Source: a bacterium
Lineage (GTDB): Bacteria > Spirochaetota > UBA4802 > UBA5550
Assembly: GCA_024224995.1 (NCBI GenBank)
Contig: JAAENB010000965.1
Span: forward strand, 1-42,276
Length of the DNA stretch: 42,276 bases
Reading direction: 5' to 3'
Both the position numbers and the translations under genes were made by a program. This document shows positions 6,490 to 15,901 of this stretch, piece after piece. How positions within the stretch are numbered: position 1 is the stretch's first letter; each line of letters opens with the position of its first letter. The notes under the pieces are model-generated. The model ran no database searches. It was not told the origin of the DNA and saw only the letters and a program-made list of their open reading frames with translations.

Positions 6490-7095
6490 AGTAATAAGCA
6501 CTTTTCTTCCCTCAATGGTCAGTTTGTCTTCACAGAAGAGTTTTACCGATTCGGGGAGAATTTTATGCTCTTCCGCCAGAATTCGAGCCGATAAAGTGCT
6601 TATTGTATCATCCTGCAAAATTTCAATAATTGACTGCATAATGATAGGCCCGGTATCGGTTCCTTCATCAATAAAATGAGCCGTACAGCCCGTAACTTTG
6701 ACCCCATGATCGAACGCCTGTTTTTGGCTGTTAACACCTGGAAAAGAAGGAAGAAGCGCCGGGTGTATATTAATAACACGGTTCCTGTACTTATTAACAA
6801 AATAGGGTGATAATATCTTCATAAAACCGGCAGCAACAATCAAATCGGTATCGCACTCATTCAATAGCTCTATCATTGCTCTTTCATGTTCCTCTCGTGT
6901 CGGATAATCGGCAGGATCAACAAAATAAGATGTCATACCAAAATCATTCGCCACCTCAAGAGCTTTCGCGTCTTTCGCGTTAGAGATAACAATGCCCGGA
7001 GCGGCATTTATTGAACCATTGTGTATTTGTTTTGCTACCTCGGTAAAATTGGATCCTCTTCCCGAAACCAGGAATGATACTGTCTTTTTAGCCAT
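6487..7095 (-). CDS. purN: Phosphoribosylglycinamide formyltransferase
   Basis: 202-residue GAR transformylase. It transfers the formyl group of 10-formyltetrahydrofolate to glycinamide ribonucleotide, step three of purine synthesis, in the cytoplasm. The phosphate loop SGRGSNF (residues 11-17), the catalytic Asn109 and His111 in NIHPALLPSFPG, and Asp147 in EGTDTGPI all match the known active site. Length is normal for the family. The ATG at 7095 has AGGTG upstream. No other purine genes are near. The MnmA-like gene upstream on the same strand ends 43 bp before it, so a shared transcript is possible. Confidence 0.97.
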   Translation of the reverse strand: MAKKTVSFLVSGRGSNFTEVAKQIHNGSINAAPGIVISNAKDAKALEVANDFGMTSYFVDPADYPTREEHERAMIELLNECDTDLIVAAGFMKILSPYFVNKYRNRVINIHPALLPSFPGVNSQKQAFDHGVKVTGCTAHFIDEGTDTGPIIMQSIIEILQDDTISTLSARILAEEHKILPESVKLFCEDKLTIEGRKVLIT

Positions 7096-7138
7096 AGTGC
7101 ACCTCTTTTTAATAGTTCAAGAAATATTCTTTAAACTT

Positions 7139-8140
7139 TTATATTTTCATTTTTTCGAGCTCTTCAGTTTCAATTGGAGCTCCTGCTTCAATCTTTTGAA
7201 ATTCCGAGCCTTTTTTATACACAGTAATCTCTCGTTGATTCTCTTCGGGTTTTCCATACTTTGCAAGGATTGTACCAACCAATAGAATCTCATCGCTGGT
7301 GAGCTCCCCTTTCGTAAAAATATTGGGTCCTTTAAAAGAAGGGTAGAAAAAATAGTCCGCTTCTTTTTTATATTTTTCCAGTTCATTAGTTTCAAATTCT
7401 TTTCTTGAAACAATTATCTTAGTAGAATCATTTATTCTAAAATTCCGTCCAACTGTCAACAGGTAAAGATCAAGAACAGTACAATCATCACGATGATAGT
7501 CTACAAGGTCTTTTACCCGCTTCGCGGACATAGGATCGGTAAAAAGACAGCCCCCGGCGGGAGAAGCGTAGCGGGTGATTCCCAGTTTTTTCGCCAGTTT
7601 CATCTGCTCTTTTCTTGACCTTCCGCTAATATTGTACAGGAGTTCCCTGTCCACAATCCCTTCTTCTTCCGGAATAGTGGGACTCAATATCTTCGCGGAC
7701 AGGGGCCGCAGCAGCCGTCCCCCAAGGCCTGTTTCATTAATAATATGATTCAGCGTGTTCTTTAGCTGAGACATGGGGCGCTGCCCTACCACTTCTCCTG
7801 TGGCGATAAAATCGGCATTTTCCTGCTTCATATACTCTGCTGCTTTTTTAATAAAATGGATCTTGCAGTCTATGCAGGGATTCATATTCTTCCCGTAACC
7901 ATGGGGCGGATTCTTAACAATTTCGAGATACTCCTTTCCACAACGGTAAAATATCAGGGGAAGGCCAATATCACGTGCCAACTTCGACGAGTCGAGCTCT
8001 TCCGGATCAAAATCCGGAGCGACAAAGGGCAGGATGCAGTGAAATCCCACAACATCAAGTTCCTGCTCCATCAAGACTTTAGCAGCAAGAAGGCTGTCGA
8101 GCCCTCCTGAATATAATACAATCCCTTTTCCCCGGCCCAT
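7139..8140 (-). CDS. MnmA/ThiI-like PP-loop ATP pyrophosphatase
   Basis: 333-residue protein with the ATP-binding PP-loop SGGLDS (residues 11-16). NPCIDCK (about 87-93) resembles the Cys motif of MnmA, the tRNA 2-thiouridylase, and a second conserved Cys lies in SPAGGCLFTDP (about 196-206). Family knowledge suggests adenylation of a tRNA or small substrate followed by sulfur transfer. The central and C-terminal parts do not look like the canonical MnmA tRNA-binding domains, so it may be one of the MnmA-like proteins of unknown substrate. Its ATG overlaps the moeA stop by one base (TAATG), implying translational coupling. GAGGAAA upstream serves as ribosome site. Confidence 0.8.
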   Translation of the reverse strand: MGRGKGIVLYSGGLDSLLAAKVLMEQELDVVGFHCILPFVAPDFDPEELDSSKLARDIGLPLIFYRCGKEYLEIVKNPPHGYGKNMNPCIDCKIHFIKKAAEYMKQENADFIATGEVVGQRPMSQLKNTLNHIINETGLGGRLLRPLSAKILSPTIPEEEGIVDRELLYNISGRSRKEQMKLAKKLGITRYASPAGGCLFTDPMSAKRVKDLVDYHRDDCTVLDLYLLTVGRNFRINDSTKIIVSRKEFETNELEKYKKEADYFFYPSFKGPNIFTKGELTSDEILLVGTILAKYGKPEENQREITVYKKGSEFQKIEAGAPIETEELEKMKI

Positions 8141-9360
8141 TATATTTCCTCGTGATTAATAAGCTGTATGGTAACCTCTTCCCCTGCCGCGGCACTGGTT
8201 ACTTCCTCGGGCAGAATAATAAGACAATTAGCTTCACTCATTGAACGTAATATTCCCGATCCCTGTGGACCGGTTGTTGACACAGTAAAAATATTATCTT
8301 TAATAGTAAAATAAGCCCGGATGTAGTTTTTTCTTCCGGCCTTTTTTCTAATATCTCCTTCAAGGACGGCCTTTACTTCGGGCTTTTTTATTTTACCGGC
8401 CCCCATAAAAGTTAAAATAGCAGGCCGTACAAACTGAATAAAAGAAACCATTGTTGAAACCGGGTTTCCCGGCAGACCAAAAAAGAGGGTCTTGCCCCTG
8501 GTTCCAAAAGCCAGCGGCTTTCCCGGTTTCATTCTCAGGGTCTCAATAGATATTTCAACTCCCAGGTCTCTCATAATATCTTTAACAAAATCATATTTCC
8601 CCATAGAGACACCGCCGGTGGTTATAACCATATCAAATTCCAGCCCTTTTATAAATTTGGCTTTTGAATCTTCCGGTGTATCTTTTGCTATTCCAAGATA
8701 ATGGGGAACGGCATTATATTTTTTTATTTCGGCATATAAAGTATAGGCATTACTGTTCCTGATTTGTCCGGGTTGAATTTCTTCTCCCATATCGACAATT
8801 TCATCTCCCGTTGAAATTATACCAATTTCCGGTCTCTTAAACACAGTAACTTCACTACGATTAAGAGATACGAGAAGCCCTACATCTGCCGATCGAATTT
8901 TGTCTCCTTTTCTCAGAACGGTCTGCCCAACAGCAATATCTTCTCCGGCAAACCTGACATTTTCATGCACCGCAAGGGACTTATAAATACTAACTACTCC
9001 CGCTTCTTCACTTGTATCTTCCACCGGAATAACAGAATCCGCCCCTGCGGGGATTGGAGCTCCTGTCATGATCCGTATAGCGGTTCCCGGCAGCAATTCT
9101 TTCCCTTCGTGCTCCCCCCCTGCCTGGATCTCATCAATAACCGTTAGTGTAATGGGGTTTTCTTTTGAGGCAGCACTGCTTTCTTCCGAGAGAAGGGCGT
9201 ATCCGTCCATTGCCGAATTATTCAGAGGCGGAACCTGTATCTCCGAAATGATGTCTTCATATATGATTCTTCCGTCCGATTCCGGAACAGGTACGATCTC
9301 CCCGTTAAGAGGTTTTATGGAATCGAGCATGATCTTTATTGCTTCATCTACTGGGGTCAT
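8140..9360 (-). CDS. moeA: Molybdopterin molybdenumtransferase MoeA
   Basis: 406-residue MoeA, which inserts molybdate into adenylylated molybdopterin in the last step of molybdenum cofactor synthesis. Motifs: PPLNNSAMDGYAL near the N-terminus, TGAPIPAGAD, ISTGDEIV, the MoaB-like fold motif TTGGVSMGKYDFVKD, KPGKPLAFG and LPGNPVS. I take the ATG at 9360; a TTG at 9369 in frame is too close to the AAGGA at 9371-9375. No other moa/moe genes are in the window. It is the first gene of a coupled pair with the PP-loop protein. Three 12-bp repeats lie in its leader at 9390-9425. Confidence 0.95.
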   Translation of the reverse strand: MTPVDEAIKIMLDSIKPLNGEIVPVPESDGRIIYEDIISEIQVPPLNNSAMDGYALLSEESSAASKENPITLTVIDEIQAGGEHEGKELLPGTAIRIMTGAPIPAGADSVIPVEDTSEEAGVVSIYKSLAVHENVRFAGEDIAVGQTVLRKGDKIRSADVGLLVSLNRSEVTVFKRPEIGIISTGDEIVDMGEEIQPGQIRNSNAYTLYAEIKKYNAVPHYLGIAKDTPEDSKAKFIKGLEFDMVITTGGVSMGKYDFVKDIMRDLGVEISIETLRMKPGKPLAFGTRGKTLFFGLPGNPVSTMVSFIQFVRPAILTFMGAGKIKKPEVKAVLEGDIRKKAGRKNYIRAYFTIKDNIFTVSTTGPQGSGILRSMSEANCLIILPEEVTSAAAGEEVTIQLINHEEI

Positions 9361-9389
9361 CCGGTTCAAAATCCTTGTAATTGTTATCG

Positions 9390-9425
9390 CAATACTTCTT
9401 TCAATACTTCTTTCAATACTTCTTT
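9390..9425. repeat. Three perfect 12-bp tandem repeats upstream of moeA
   Basis: CAATACTTCTTT occurs three times head to tail, 30 bp upstream of the moeA start. On the moeA strand the unit is AAAGAAGTATTG, so the array sits in the presumed promoter or leader of moeA. Perfect short repeats at such a site could change copy number. Confidence 0.9.
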
Positions 9426-9570
9426 TTTATTGACTTAATGTTGTCAAGAATTTTACTTTTTGGGCCAAATATCAATAACTTTTTCTGGTTGACTGCTAAC
9501 GAGCGTACTATAAACCTAAATTTCTTCTATATATACTATTATACTGCATAATATATAAAAAGGAAAAATC

Positions 9571-11580
9571 ATGCCGGAATTTAAAGTTATATCTCCATTT
9601 AAACCATCAAATGAGCAGGAAATCGCCATAAATAAACTGGTTGAAGGTGTTCAAAAAAACCATAAATTTCAGACCTTGCTGGGCGTTACGGGTTCGGGAA
9701 AAACGTTTACCATGGCCAAGGCAATAGAGAAGATAAAAAAACCGGCACTCATCCTTACCCATAATAAAACCCTTGCCGCGCAGCTGTACCGGGAATTTAA
9801 AGATTTTTTTCCCGAAAACGCGGTTGAATACTTTGTTTCATATTACGATTATTACCAGCCCGAAGCCTATGTTGCTTCATCGGATCTTTATATAGAAAAA
9901 GACTCTTCAATTAATGATGAGATAGACCGGCTGCGGTTAAAAGCAACATCATCTATCCTGGAACGGGATGATGTAATCGTTGTTTCATCGGTCTCCTGTA
10001 TATACGGCCTGGGAACTCCGGCCGATTATGAACGCTACCATCTCCGGGTAACCGAAGGCGACTCGATTGAACGGGATGAATTACTGCGGAAACTGGTTAC
10101 TATCTATTATGACCGAAGTGATGTTTCTTTTGTCAGGGGGACCTTCAGGGTCCGGGGAGATGTGGTTGAGATATTCCCCGCCTACCTGAACCAGGAGGCA
10201 TTTCGAATAGAATTCTTTGGCGACGAGGTTGAAAAGATATCAAGCATTCACCCCCTTTCGGGAAAAACCCTGGGACTGCTCGACAGCTGCTGCGTATACC
10301 CGGCAAAACATTTTGTTTCTCCTCCGGAAGAAATAAAAGAAACAGTTAAACTGATTGAAGAGGAGCTCGACGCCCGCCTGGAAGATTTTAATAAAGCCGG
10401 AAAACTGGTTGAAGCCCAGCGGCTCGAAACCAGAACCCGCTACGACATGGAAATGATCCTTGAAATGGGTTACTGTAATGGCGTGGAAAATTATTCCCGT
10501 ATTATCACCAGGAGAAAAGAAGGAGAACGGCCGGCTTGCCTCCTTGATTATTTTAAGAATAATTTTACCATGTTCATTGACGAATCTCATGTGAGCCTTC
10601 CCCAGGTTAGAGGAATGTATGCCGGAGACAGAGCCAGGAAAATGAATCTTGTTGATTTCGGGTTCCGGCTTCCGTCTGCCCTGGACAACAGGCCGTTATT
10701 CTTTGACGAATTTATCGAATTGCTTCCACAGGTTGTTTTTGTTTCGGCTACTCCCGGAGAGTATGAGATTGAAAACAGCTCCGAAATCGTTGAACAGGTT
10801 CTTAGACCTACCGGTCTTCTGGACCCGGAAATTGAAGTCCGCCCGGCCAAAAACCAGGTAGATGACCTGGTTGGCGAGGTCAACAAACGAGTGGAACAGG
10901 GAGAGCGGATACTGGTAACCTCTCTTACCAAAAAAATGGCCGAAGATTTAGCCGATTATTTTCAGGACGTGGGAATTAAAGCTCGATACCTTCATTCGGA
11001 AATAAATACAATCGAACGGGTAGAAATTCTCCGGGATCTAAGAAAAGGAGAATTCGACTGCCTTATAGGGATAAATCTTCTCAGGGAAGGACTGGACCTT
11101 CCCGAAGTTTCCCTGGTTGCCATACTTGACGCCGACAAAGAAGGCTTTTTACGGTCCAACAGGTCCCTTATACAAACTTCCGGACGAGCGGCTCGAAACG
11201 TAAATGGAACAGTAATTATGTATGCCGATAAAATTACCGATTCCATGCAGCTGGCCATTGACGAGACTGCCCGAAGAAGGACCATACAAAAAGAATACAA
11301 CAAGGAGCATAATATAACCCCGGAAACAATTAAAAAGGATATCGTTGACATTCTTGAACGGGAATATTTAAATGAGAACAGGTTCATGAACCTTGCTGCT
11401 GATTATACTTCCGAATATAGAAAAAACAATCCCAATGAGCTAAAACAATTGATCAAACGCTTAGGGGAAGATATGCTGAAAGCCGCGGAAGAGATGGAAT
11501 TTGAAAAAGCAGCAATTCTTAGAGACCAGATGCGTGAGGCCGAAAAGAAAAAAGAACTTCTGGAAAAGGTAAAAAAATGA
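9571..11580 (+). CDS. uvrB: UvrABC excinuclease subunit B
   Basis: 669-residue UvrB, the damage-verifying helicase-like subunit of nucleotide excision repair. Walker A GVTGSGKT (residues 38-45), the DNA-clamping beta-hairpin with [11 protein letters not shown] (about 92-102), the Walker B region [10 protein letters not shown] (about 336), the helicase motif [11 protein letters not shown] and a C-terminal UVR domain (about 628-663) that contacts UvrA/UvrC. It is complete and of normal length. GGAAAAATC before the ATG gives a modest ribosome site. The last four bases overlap nadC (ATGA). Confidence 0.98.
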   Translation: MPEFKVISPFKPSNEQEIAINKLVEGVQKNHKFQTLLGVTGSGKTFTMAKAIEKIKKPALILTHNKTLAAQLYREFKDFFPENAVEYFVSYYDYYQPEAYVASSDLYIEKDSSINDEIDRLRLKATSSILERDDVIVVSSVSCIYGLGTPADYERYHLRVTEGDSIERDELLRKLVTIYYDRSDVSFVRGTFRVRGDVVEIFPAYLNQEAFRIEFFGDEVEKISSIHPLSGKTLGLLDSCCVYPAKHFVSPPEEIKETVKLIEEELDARLEDFNKAGKLVEAQRLETRTRYDMEMILEMGYCNGVENYSRIITRRKEGERPACLLDYFKNNFTMFIDESHVSLPQVRGMYAGDRARKMNLVDFGFRLPSALDNRPLFFDEFIELLPQVVFVSATPGEYEIENSSEIVEQVLRPTGLLDPEIEVRPAKNQVDDLVGEVNKRVEQGERILVTSLTKKMAEDLADYFQDVGIKARYLHSEINTIERVEILRDLRKGEFDCLIGINLLREGLDLPEVSLVAILDADKEGFLRSNRSLIQTSGRAARNVNGTVIMYADKITDSMQLAIDETARRRTIQKEYNKEHNITPETIKKDIVDILEREYLNENRFMNLAADYTSEYRKNNPNELKQLIKRLGEDMLKAAEEMEFEKAAILRDQMREAEKKKELLEKVKK

Positions 11581-12413
11581 TAAATAAGGAAACACTACAA
11601 CAGCTGGTACTTCTCGCGATAGAAGAAGATATAAAAAATGGTGATATCACTTCGGAAGCAATCTTTTTCGATGAAACGATCCGGTCGAACGCGCGGATCA
11701 TTTCAAAGGAAGAAGGGATCTTTTGCGGCAGCGAAGTGCTGCAAACAGTATATACCCATATCGATCCCGCAGTGGATATTACCATGCTTGTTCATGACGG
11801 TGATTCCATAACAAAAGGGACCGAAACAGTCCGCTTAACAGGCCCAACAGTGAGCATTCTTGCGGGGGAACGAATCGCTCTAAACTTTATCCAGAGAATG
11901 TCGGGCATCGCGACCAAAACAAGCCGCCTGGTTTCCCTTGTTAAGGGCACGGGCATAGAGATCCTGGACACCAGGAAAACCCTTCCGGGATTTAGAATGC
12001 TCGACAAATACTCCGTTTTTACCGGCGGCGGTACAAACCACCGGATTGGTCTTTTCGACATGGTGATGATTAAAGATAACCACATCAAGGCGGCCGGCAG
12101 TATAACAGAAGCAGTACGCCTTGTTAGAGAGAAAAACGGGAACCGGTTCAAAATAGAAGTTGAAACTACAAATCTCGATGAAGTCCGTGAAGCGGCAGAC
12201 CTTGCTGTTGATATTATCATGCTCGACAATATGGACAAAGAGACGATGAAACAGGCCATTACGCTGGTAGAAAGCCGCGCGAAGATTGAGGTTTCGGGAA
12301 ATATGGACGAAAATAAGATCCGCAGCATCCGGGATCTTAATATTGATTATGTCTCCATTGGGGCGTTAACCCACTCAGTTGCCGCTTTTGACCTTTCCAT
12401 GAAGTTTAATTAG
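11577..12413 (+). CDS. nadC: Nicotinate-nucleotide pyrophosphorylase (carboxylating)
   Basis: 278-residue quinolinate phosphoribosyltransferase, which converts quinolinate and PRPP to nicotinate mononucleotide, CO2 and PPi in NAD synthesis. Signatures: [32 protein letters not shown], the [16 protein letters not shown] block and IMLDNM, then [10 protein letters not shown]. The start overlaps the uvrB stop (ATGA), so translation is coupled to uvrB, an unusual pairing. nadA and nadB are not in the window. The stop codon lies at the base of a 9-bp hairpin. Confidence 0.96.
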   Translation: MINKETLQQLVLLAIEEDIKNGDITSEAIFFDETIRSNARIISKEEGIFCGSEVLQTVYTHIDPAVDITMLVHDGDSITKGTETVRLTGPTVSILAGERIALNFIQRMSGIATKTSRLVSLVKGTGIEILDTRKTLPGFRMLDKYSVFTGGGTNHRIGLFDMVMIKDNHIKAAGSITEAVRLVREKNGNRFKIEVETTNLDEVREAADLAVDIIMLDNMDKETMKQAITLVESRAKIEVSGNMDENKIRSIRDLNIDYVSIGALTHSVAAFDLSMKFN

Positions 12414-12436
12414 AGACGGGCAGAGGACCCGTCTCT
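12412..12436 (+). terminator. Hairpin at the nadC stop codon
   Basis: Stem AGAGACGGG/CCCGTCTCT with a 7-nt loop, beginning in the nadC stop codon. There is no T tract, so it may be a weak terminator or 3'-end stabiliser. Confidence 0.5.
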
Positions 12437-12462
12437 TCGGGATTATCATAAAAACCGGGAAA

Positions 12463-12747
12463 TTACCGCTTTCTGTCCGTAATCTCCCGGTGATAATCGC
12501 ATAACCGGTACAATTTCCCCGTATTTGGATTCTTCTTTGTTACTTTTTTACCGCACCTGACACATAATCCATTTTCTCTTCTTTTACGGTATAACCGCAT
12601 ATATCTCTCTGTCCCACTCGATTTATACTTACTTACCTGGACTCTAAACCCTTTATAGAGATAGTTGCCAATAGCCTCTTCGGAAGCGTCCTTTAATGAG
12701 TCAATTATTTTATCAAGATTCTTCAGCGTGATTTTTTTTGGTTCCAT
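12463..12747 (-). CDS. Small zinc-ribbon protein, unknown function
   Basis: 94 residues, very basic. The C-terminal half carries CVRCGK and then, after a Lys-rich loop (KKNPNTGKLY), RLCDYHRE, a Cys-x2-Cys...Cys-x2-His pattern expected to bind one zinc. The N-terminal half is a helical segment (NLDKIIDSLKDASEEAIGNYL). The high Arg/Lys content suggests contact with nucleic acid, which is inference. The ATG at 12747 has AAGG about 14 bp upstream, rather distant. Convergent with nadC. Confidence 0.7.
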   Translation of the reverse strand: MEPKKITLKNLDKIIDSLKDASEEAIGNYLYKGFRVQVSKYKSSGTERYMRLYRKRRENGLCVRCGKKVTKKNPNTGKLYRLCDYHREITDRKR

Positions 12748-12969
12748 AATTCTAATCCCAACCTTCTTTAATTAAATATTCATACGATAATGAAGCTTTC
12801 AACCCGCTCAAAAGAGCCCCCTCAGACATATTTGCCTCTTATGAACACTTTTCCAGCAAGTATAAAGAACATTATAACAGGTTTTGAAAATGATTTCAAT
12901 AAAATTTTTTGCCTGATGCGGCTTAATTTAAGAAAAAAAACTTTGTCAATTCACCAAATAAAATTTCAT

Positions 12970-13000
12970 TTGACTCTCCTCACAGGGGAGAGTATATCAT
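12970..13000 (+). promoter_or_regulatory. MerR-type autoregulated promoter with 19-bp spacer
   Basis: TTGACT (12970-12975) and TATCAT (12995-13000) are 19 bp apart, the over-long spacing typical of MerR-activated promoters. Between them lies a dyad, ACTCTCC (12973-12979) and GGAGAGT (12987-12993), with a 7-bp centre, where a MerR dimer would bind. The downstream gene encodes a MerR regulator, so autoregulation is likely. The rest of the 313-bp gap 12748-13060 shows no gene. Confidence 0.85.
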
Positions 13001-13060
13001 ATAGTATAACAGCGGTACTTATGCCGTTCATCTATGGTGTAGACGGTCAAGGAGAAGTTC

Positions 13061-13888
13061 ATGTTCTCAATTGGAGAATTTTCGTTAATCAGCAGGTTAT
13101 CCGTTAAAACGCTCAGGTATTACCATGAAGAAGGGATACTTCTCCCCGATTATATTGATGAAGATAGCGGATACCGCTATTATAAAAATTCTTCCGTGGA
13201 TAAAGCCCAAACAATCTCCATGCTCCGGGAAATGGAATTCTCCATATCGGACATAAAGGATATTTTCCTGAATTATTCGGAAGATGTGGAAATAAGCGCC
13301 TATCTTGCGACGCAAAAGGAACGGATAAAGAAAAAGATTGAGAAATACAAAAAGATTGATTCAACAATAAATACACTTGTTGAAGGGATACGGAGAAATG
13401 ACACAAATGAAGATAAATATACCACTGAAATAATAGAAAAAGACCTTGATGATATTATCTTTTGCGGCTGCCGTTTTAAAGGGATCTATTCGGATGTTAG
13501 CACTGCCTTTAAAAAAACCGGAAAAGAAGCCGGGAGATTTATTACCGGCAAGCCCTTCACGCTCTACTATGATGGTGAATATAAAGACAAAGATGCCGAT
13601 ATTGAAGGCGGGTTTCCTGTTTCAAAAACCATAAAAGGCAATGAGGTTTCATCCCGGGTATTACCGGGCGGATATGCGGTGACCATTCTGCACAAGGGCG
13701 CGTACGAAACAATCGGCAAAAGTTACGAAAAAATCTTAACGCACATTGAAGAGAATAAACTGACGGTACAACTTCCTACCCGTGAGATTTATCATAAAGG
13801 ACCGGGGATGATATTTAGAGGAAATCCGGATAACTACATTACCGAGATCCGGATTCTTATAACGAAAGAATCTCCAACTCATGGGTGA
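13061..13888 (+). CDS. MerR-family regulator with GyrI-like effector domain
   Basis: 275-residue BmrR-like transcription factor. Winged helix-turn-helix at residues 1-70 (FSIGEFSLISRLSVKTLRYY, then DSGYRYY), a dimerising helix at about 75-115 (LATQKERIKKKIEKYKKI) and a GyrI-like ligand-binding domain at about 125-270. Relatives untwist promoters with 19-bp spacers on binding hydrophobic or cationic compounds; such a promoter sits directly upstream. AAGGAG lies 7 bp before the ATG. No efflux gene is adjacent, so the regulon beyond itself is unknown. The 3' end overlaps the convergent HD gene by 32 bp. Confidence 0.92.
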   Translation: MFSIGEFSLISRLSVKTLRYYHEEGILLPDYIDEDSGYRYYKNSSVDKAQTISMLREMEFSISDIKDIFLNYSEDVEISAYLATQKERIKKKIEKYKKIDSTINTLVEGIRRNDTNEDKYTTEIIEKDLDDIIFCGCRFKGIYSDVSTAFKKTGKEAGRFITGKPFTLYYDGEYKDKDADIEGGFPVSKTIKGNEVSSRVLPGGYAVTILHKGAYETIGKSYEKILTHIEENKLTVQLPTREIYHKGPGMIFRGNPDNYITEIRILITKESPTHG

Positions 13889-14498
13889 TGTTTTCACGGG
13901 CTCGTTCTTCAAAACGGGCTCTTAATTCCGTGGTTTTATACAGAACCGGGATCTCAATAAATTGTTCCAGCAGAGCCTTTCTTTTCTTTTTATAAATAAA
14001 TCCGGGGATTAACTGGTATTCTTTTCTTATTTTTTTCGCGTACCCTTCATATTCATCACGATGAGCCCCTAATATGGCAAGATCGGAATCGACCATGAGC
14101 CTGGTATCGAAATCATCTTCTTCTTTTACCAGGGTATGACCGGCTGTACAGAGTATAAGAGAAACTATAGCATGTTTCATTTCTTCGGGCAATCGCAAAA
14201 GCCCTGCGTGGTCTTTTGCCTTTTCCGCGCTGAGCGCCTCATTATCTTTTTTAAAAGGATTATAAACAATATCATGATACCATATGGCAAAACGGAGTGA
14301 ATTGTAATTCGAAACCCTCTCGCTGAATTCCGAAACCAGGGTAAGCATTGCCGAAATATGTTCCAGGGTATGGTAGTGCCTGCCCTTTGCCGAATGTTCC
14401 TCTACTATTTCATCATAAATCCGATAAATCGTATGAGAATCACTCGTATAATTTGAACAGAGCTCAATCCATTGAGTTTTTAATATATTATTTACCAT
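13857..14498 (-). CDS. HD-superfamily metal-dependent phosphohydrolase
   Basis: 213-residue protein of the COG4339 type. The metal-binding signature RHYHTLEHI (about residues 40-48), IWYHDIVYNPFK (about 72-83, containing the HD pair) and a distal VDSDLAILG match HD hydrolases. Members are thought to act on nucleotides or phosphate esters; the substrate is unknown. The start at 14498 is preceded by a purine-rich AGAGAG. The last 32 bp overlap the 3' end of the MerR gene on the other strand. Confidence 0.85.
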   Translation of the reverse strand: MVNNILKTQWIELCSNYTSDSHTIYRIYDEIVEEHSAKGRHYHTLEHISAMLTLVSEFSERVSNYNSLRFAIWYHDIVYNPFKKDNEALSAEKAKDHAGLLRLPEEMKHAIVSLILCTAGHTLVKEEDDFDTRLMVDSDLAILGAHRDEYEGYAKKIRKEYQLIPGFIYKKKRKALLEQFIEIPVLYKTTELRARFEERARENITHELEILSL

Positions 14499-14615
14499 GT
14501 GTTTCTCTCTCTTTTTTTAATATAGTGCCACCCGGGCCACGGGAAGTCAAGTTTATTCTTGACATATCCTCTGTAATAGAATTACATAGGCGATCCGGAA
14601 AACAAGGTACACACA

Positions 14616-15794
14616 ATGATATATGATTTCGATAAAATTATTTCCCGCGAAGGAACAGGATCTGTTAAATGGGAACTCGCCCCCTTATTATACGCCCAGG
14701 AAGATATCCTGCCTATGTGGGTCGCGGATATGGATTTTGAAGCCCCAAAACCGGTTATGGCGGCCCTTGCCGAGACCGCTCAAAAAGGCGTATACGGGTA
14801 CACCTATGCCACTTCCGGTTATTCCGAAGCAATTATTGAATGGATAAAGAAACGGCACAACTGGACAATACAAAAAAACTGGCTCGCTTATGCTCCCGGA
14901 GTTGTTCCGGCGCTGAACATGCTGATCAATACATTCTCCAATCCCGGCGATAAAATTATCATTCAACCCCCTGTTTACTACCCCTTCATGTCGGCTATTA
15001 AGAATAATGGGCGGCAAATCATTGACAATCCCCTGGTTCTCTCAGATGGTAAATATCACATCGATTTTGATGATCTTGAAAAAAAAGCTGCTACCCGCCG
15101 TGCCGAAATACTAATTTTATGCAGCCCCCATAATCCCGTCGGCAGAGTCTGGACAAAAGAAGAACTAACCAGGATAGGTGAGATATGCATTAAAAATGAT
15201 ATCCTGGTTATATCCGATGAGATCCATTTCGACCTGGTACGCAAGGGATTTCTTCATACCTGTTTTGCCTCCATTTCGGAAGAATTTCTAATGAATTCCA
15301 TTACCTGCACTGCACCAAGCAAAACCTTTAACCTGGCCGGGCTTCAGACTTCAAACCTGGTTATCCCGGACCTTAAGAAAAAAAATGCCTACCAGGTTAC
15401 CCTGGAAAAAAACGGAATAATGGGACCAAATCTTTTTGGCGCTGTTGCCCTGGAAGCTGCATACCGGGAAAGTGAGGACTGGCTGGAACAATTACTGGTG
15501 TACCTTGAAAAAAACCTGGCATTCATGAAAGATTTTATTAGTCAAAAGATTCCATCAGTAACAGTTCCGGAACCTGAAGCCACATACCTGGTATGGCTGG
15601 ATTTTAGAAAGCTGGGCCTTGACAACAGTTCCCTTGAAAAACTAATGAACCATACTGCCGGGGTTGCCCTGGATCACGGGTATATTTTCGGAAAAGAACA
15701 GGGAAGCGGGTTTGAACGTATTAACATCGCCTGTCCACGATCCGTTCTTGAAGAAGGCCTTAAACGAATAGAAAAAGCCGTGAAGAGCTTATAA
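14616..15794 (+). CDS. MalY/PatB-like pyridoxal-phosphate C-S lyase
   Basis: 392-residue fold-type I PLP enzyme, closest in pattern to MalY/PatB cystathionine beta-lyases. The N-terminal WELAPLLYAQEDILPMWVAD is a strong family mark, as are CSPHNPVGRVW, SDEIHFDLV and the PLP lysine Lys236 in TAPSKTFNLAG. It would cleave cystathionine or cysteine conjugates to a thiol, pyruvate and ammonia. It could also be an aminotransferase, but the WVADMDF segment favours lyase. AAGG upstream of the ATG is modest. Monocistronic. Confidence 0.9.
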   Translation: MIYDFDKIISREGTGSVKWELAPLLYAQEDILPMWVADMDFEAPKPVMAALAETAQKGVYGYTYATSGYSEAIIEWIKKRHNWTIQKNWLAYAPGVVPALNMLINTFSNPGDKIIIQPPVYYPFMSAIKNNGRQIIDNPLVLSDGKYHIDFDDLEKKAATRRAEILILCSPHNPVGRVWTKEELTRIGEICIKNDILVISDEIHFDLVRKGFLHTCFASISEEFLMNSITCTAPSKTFNLAGLQTSNLVIPDLKKKNAYQVTLEKNGIMGPNLFGAVALEAAYRESEDWLEQLLVYLEKNLAFMKDFISQKIPSVTVPEPEATYLVWLDFRKLGLDNSSLEKLMNHTAGVALDHGYIFGKEQGSGFERINIACPRSVLEEGLKRIEKAVKSL

Positions 15795-15827
15795 ATGGGG
15801 CTTCTTTTATACACAGATACTTTTTTA

Positions 15828-15856
15828 TTGACAGATTACATCCGGTAAGCTATAAT
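15828..15856 (+). promoter_or_regulatory. Perfect consensus sigma70 promoter
   Basis: TTGACA (15828-15833), exactly 17 bp, TATAAT (15851-15856): all twelve consensus bases. It would drive the STAS gene and probably the DHH gene 16 bp behind it. Confidence 0.85.
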
Positions 15857-15901
15857 TATTGATTAAAAAAAATATATATGTTTTACACAGGAGAAGGTTT
15901 A

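Noticed and set aside
14559..14587. Promoter TTGACA upstream of the MalY/PatB-like gene
   Set aside because: The -35 box is perfect but the best 17-bp-spaced -10 (TTACAT) matches only three bases; too weak to list.
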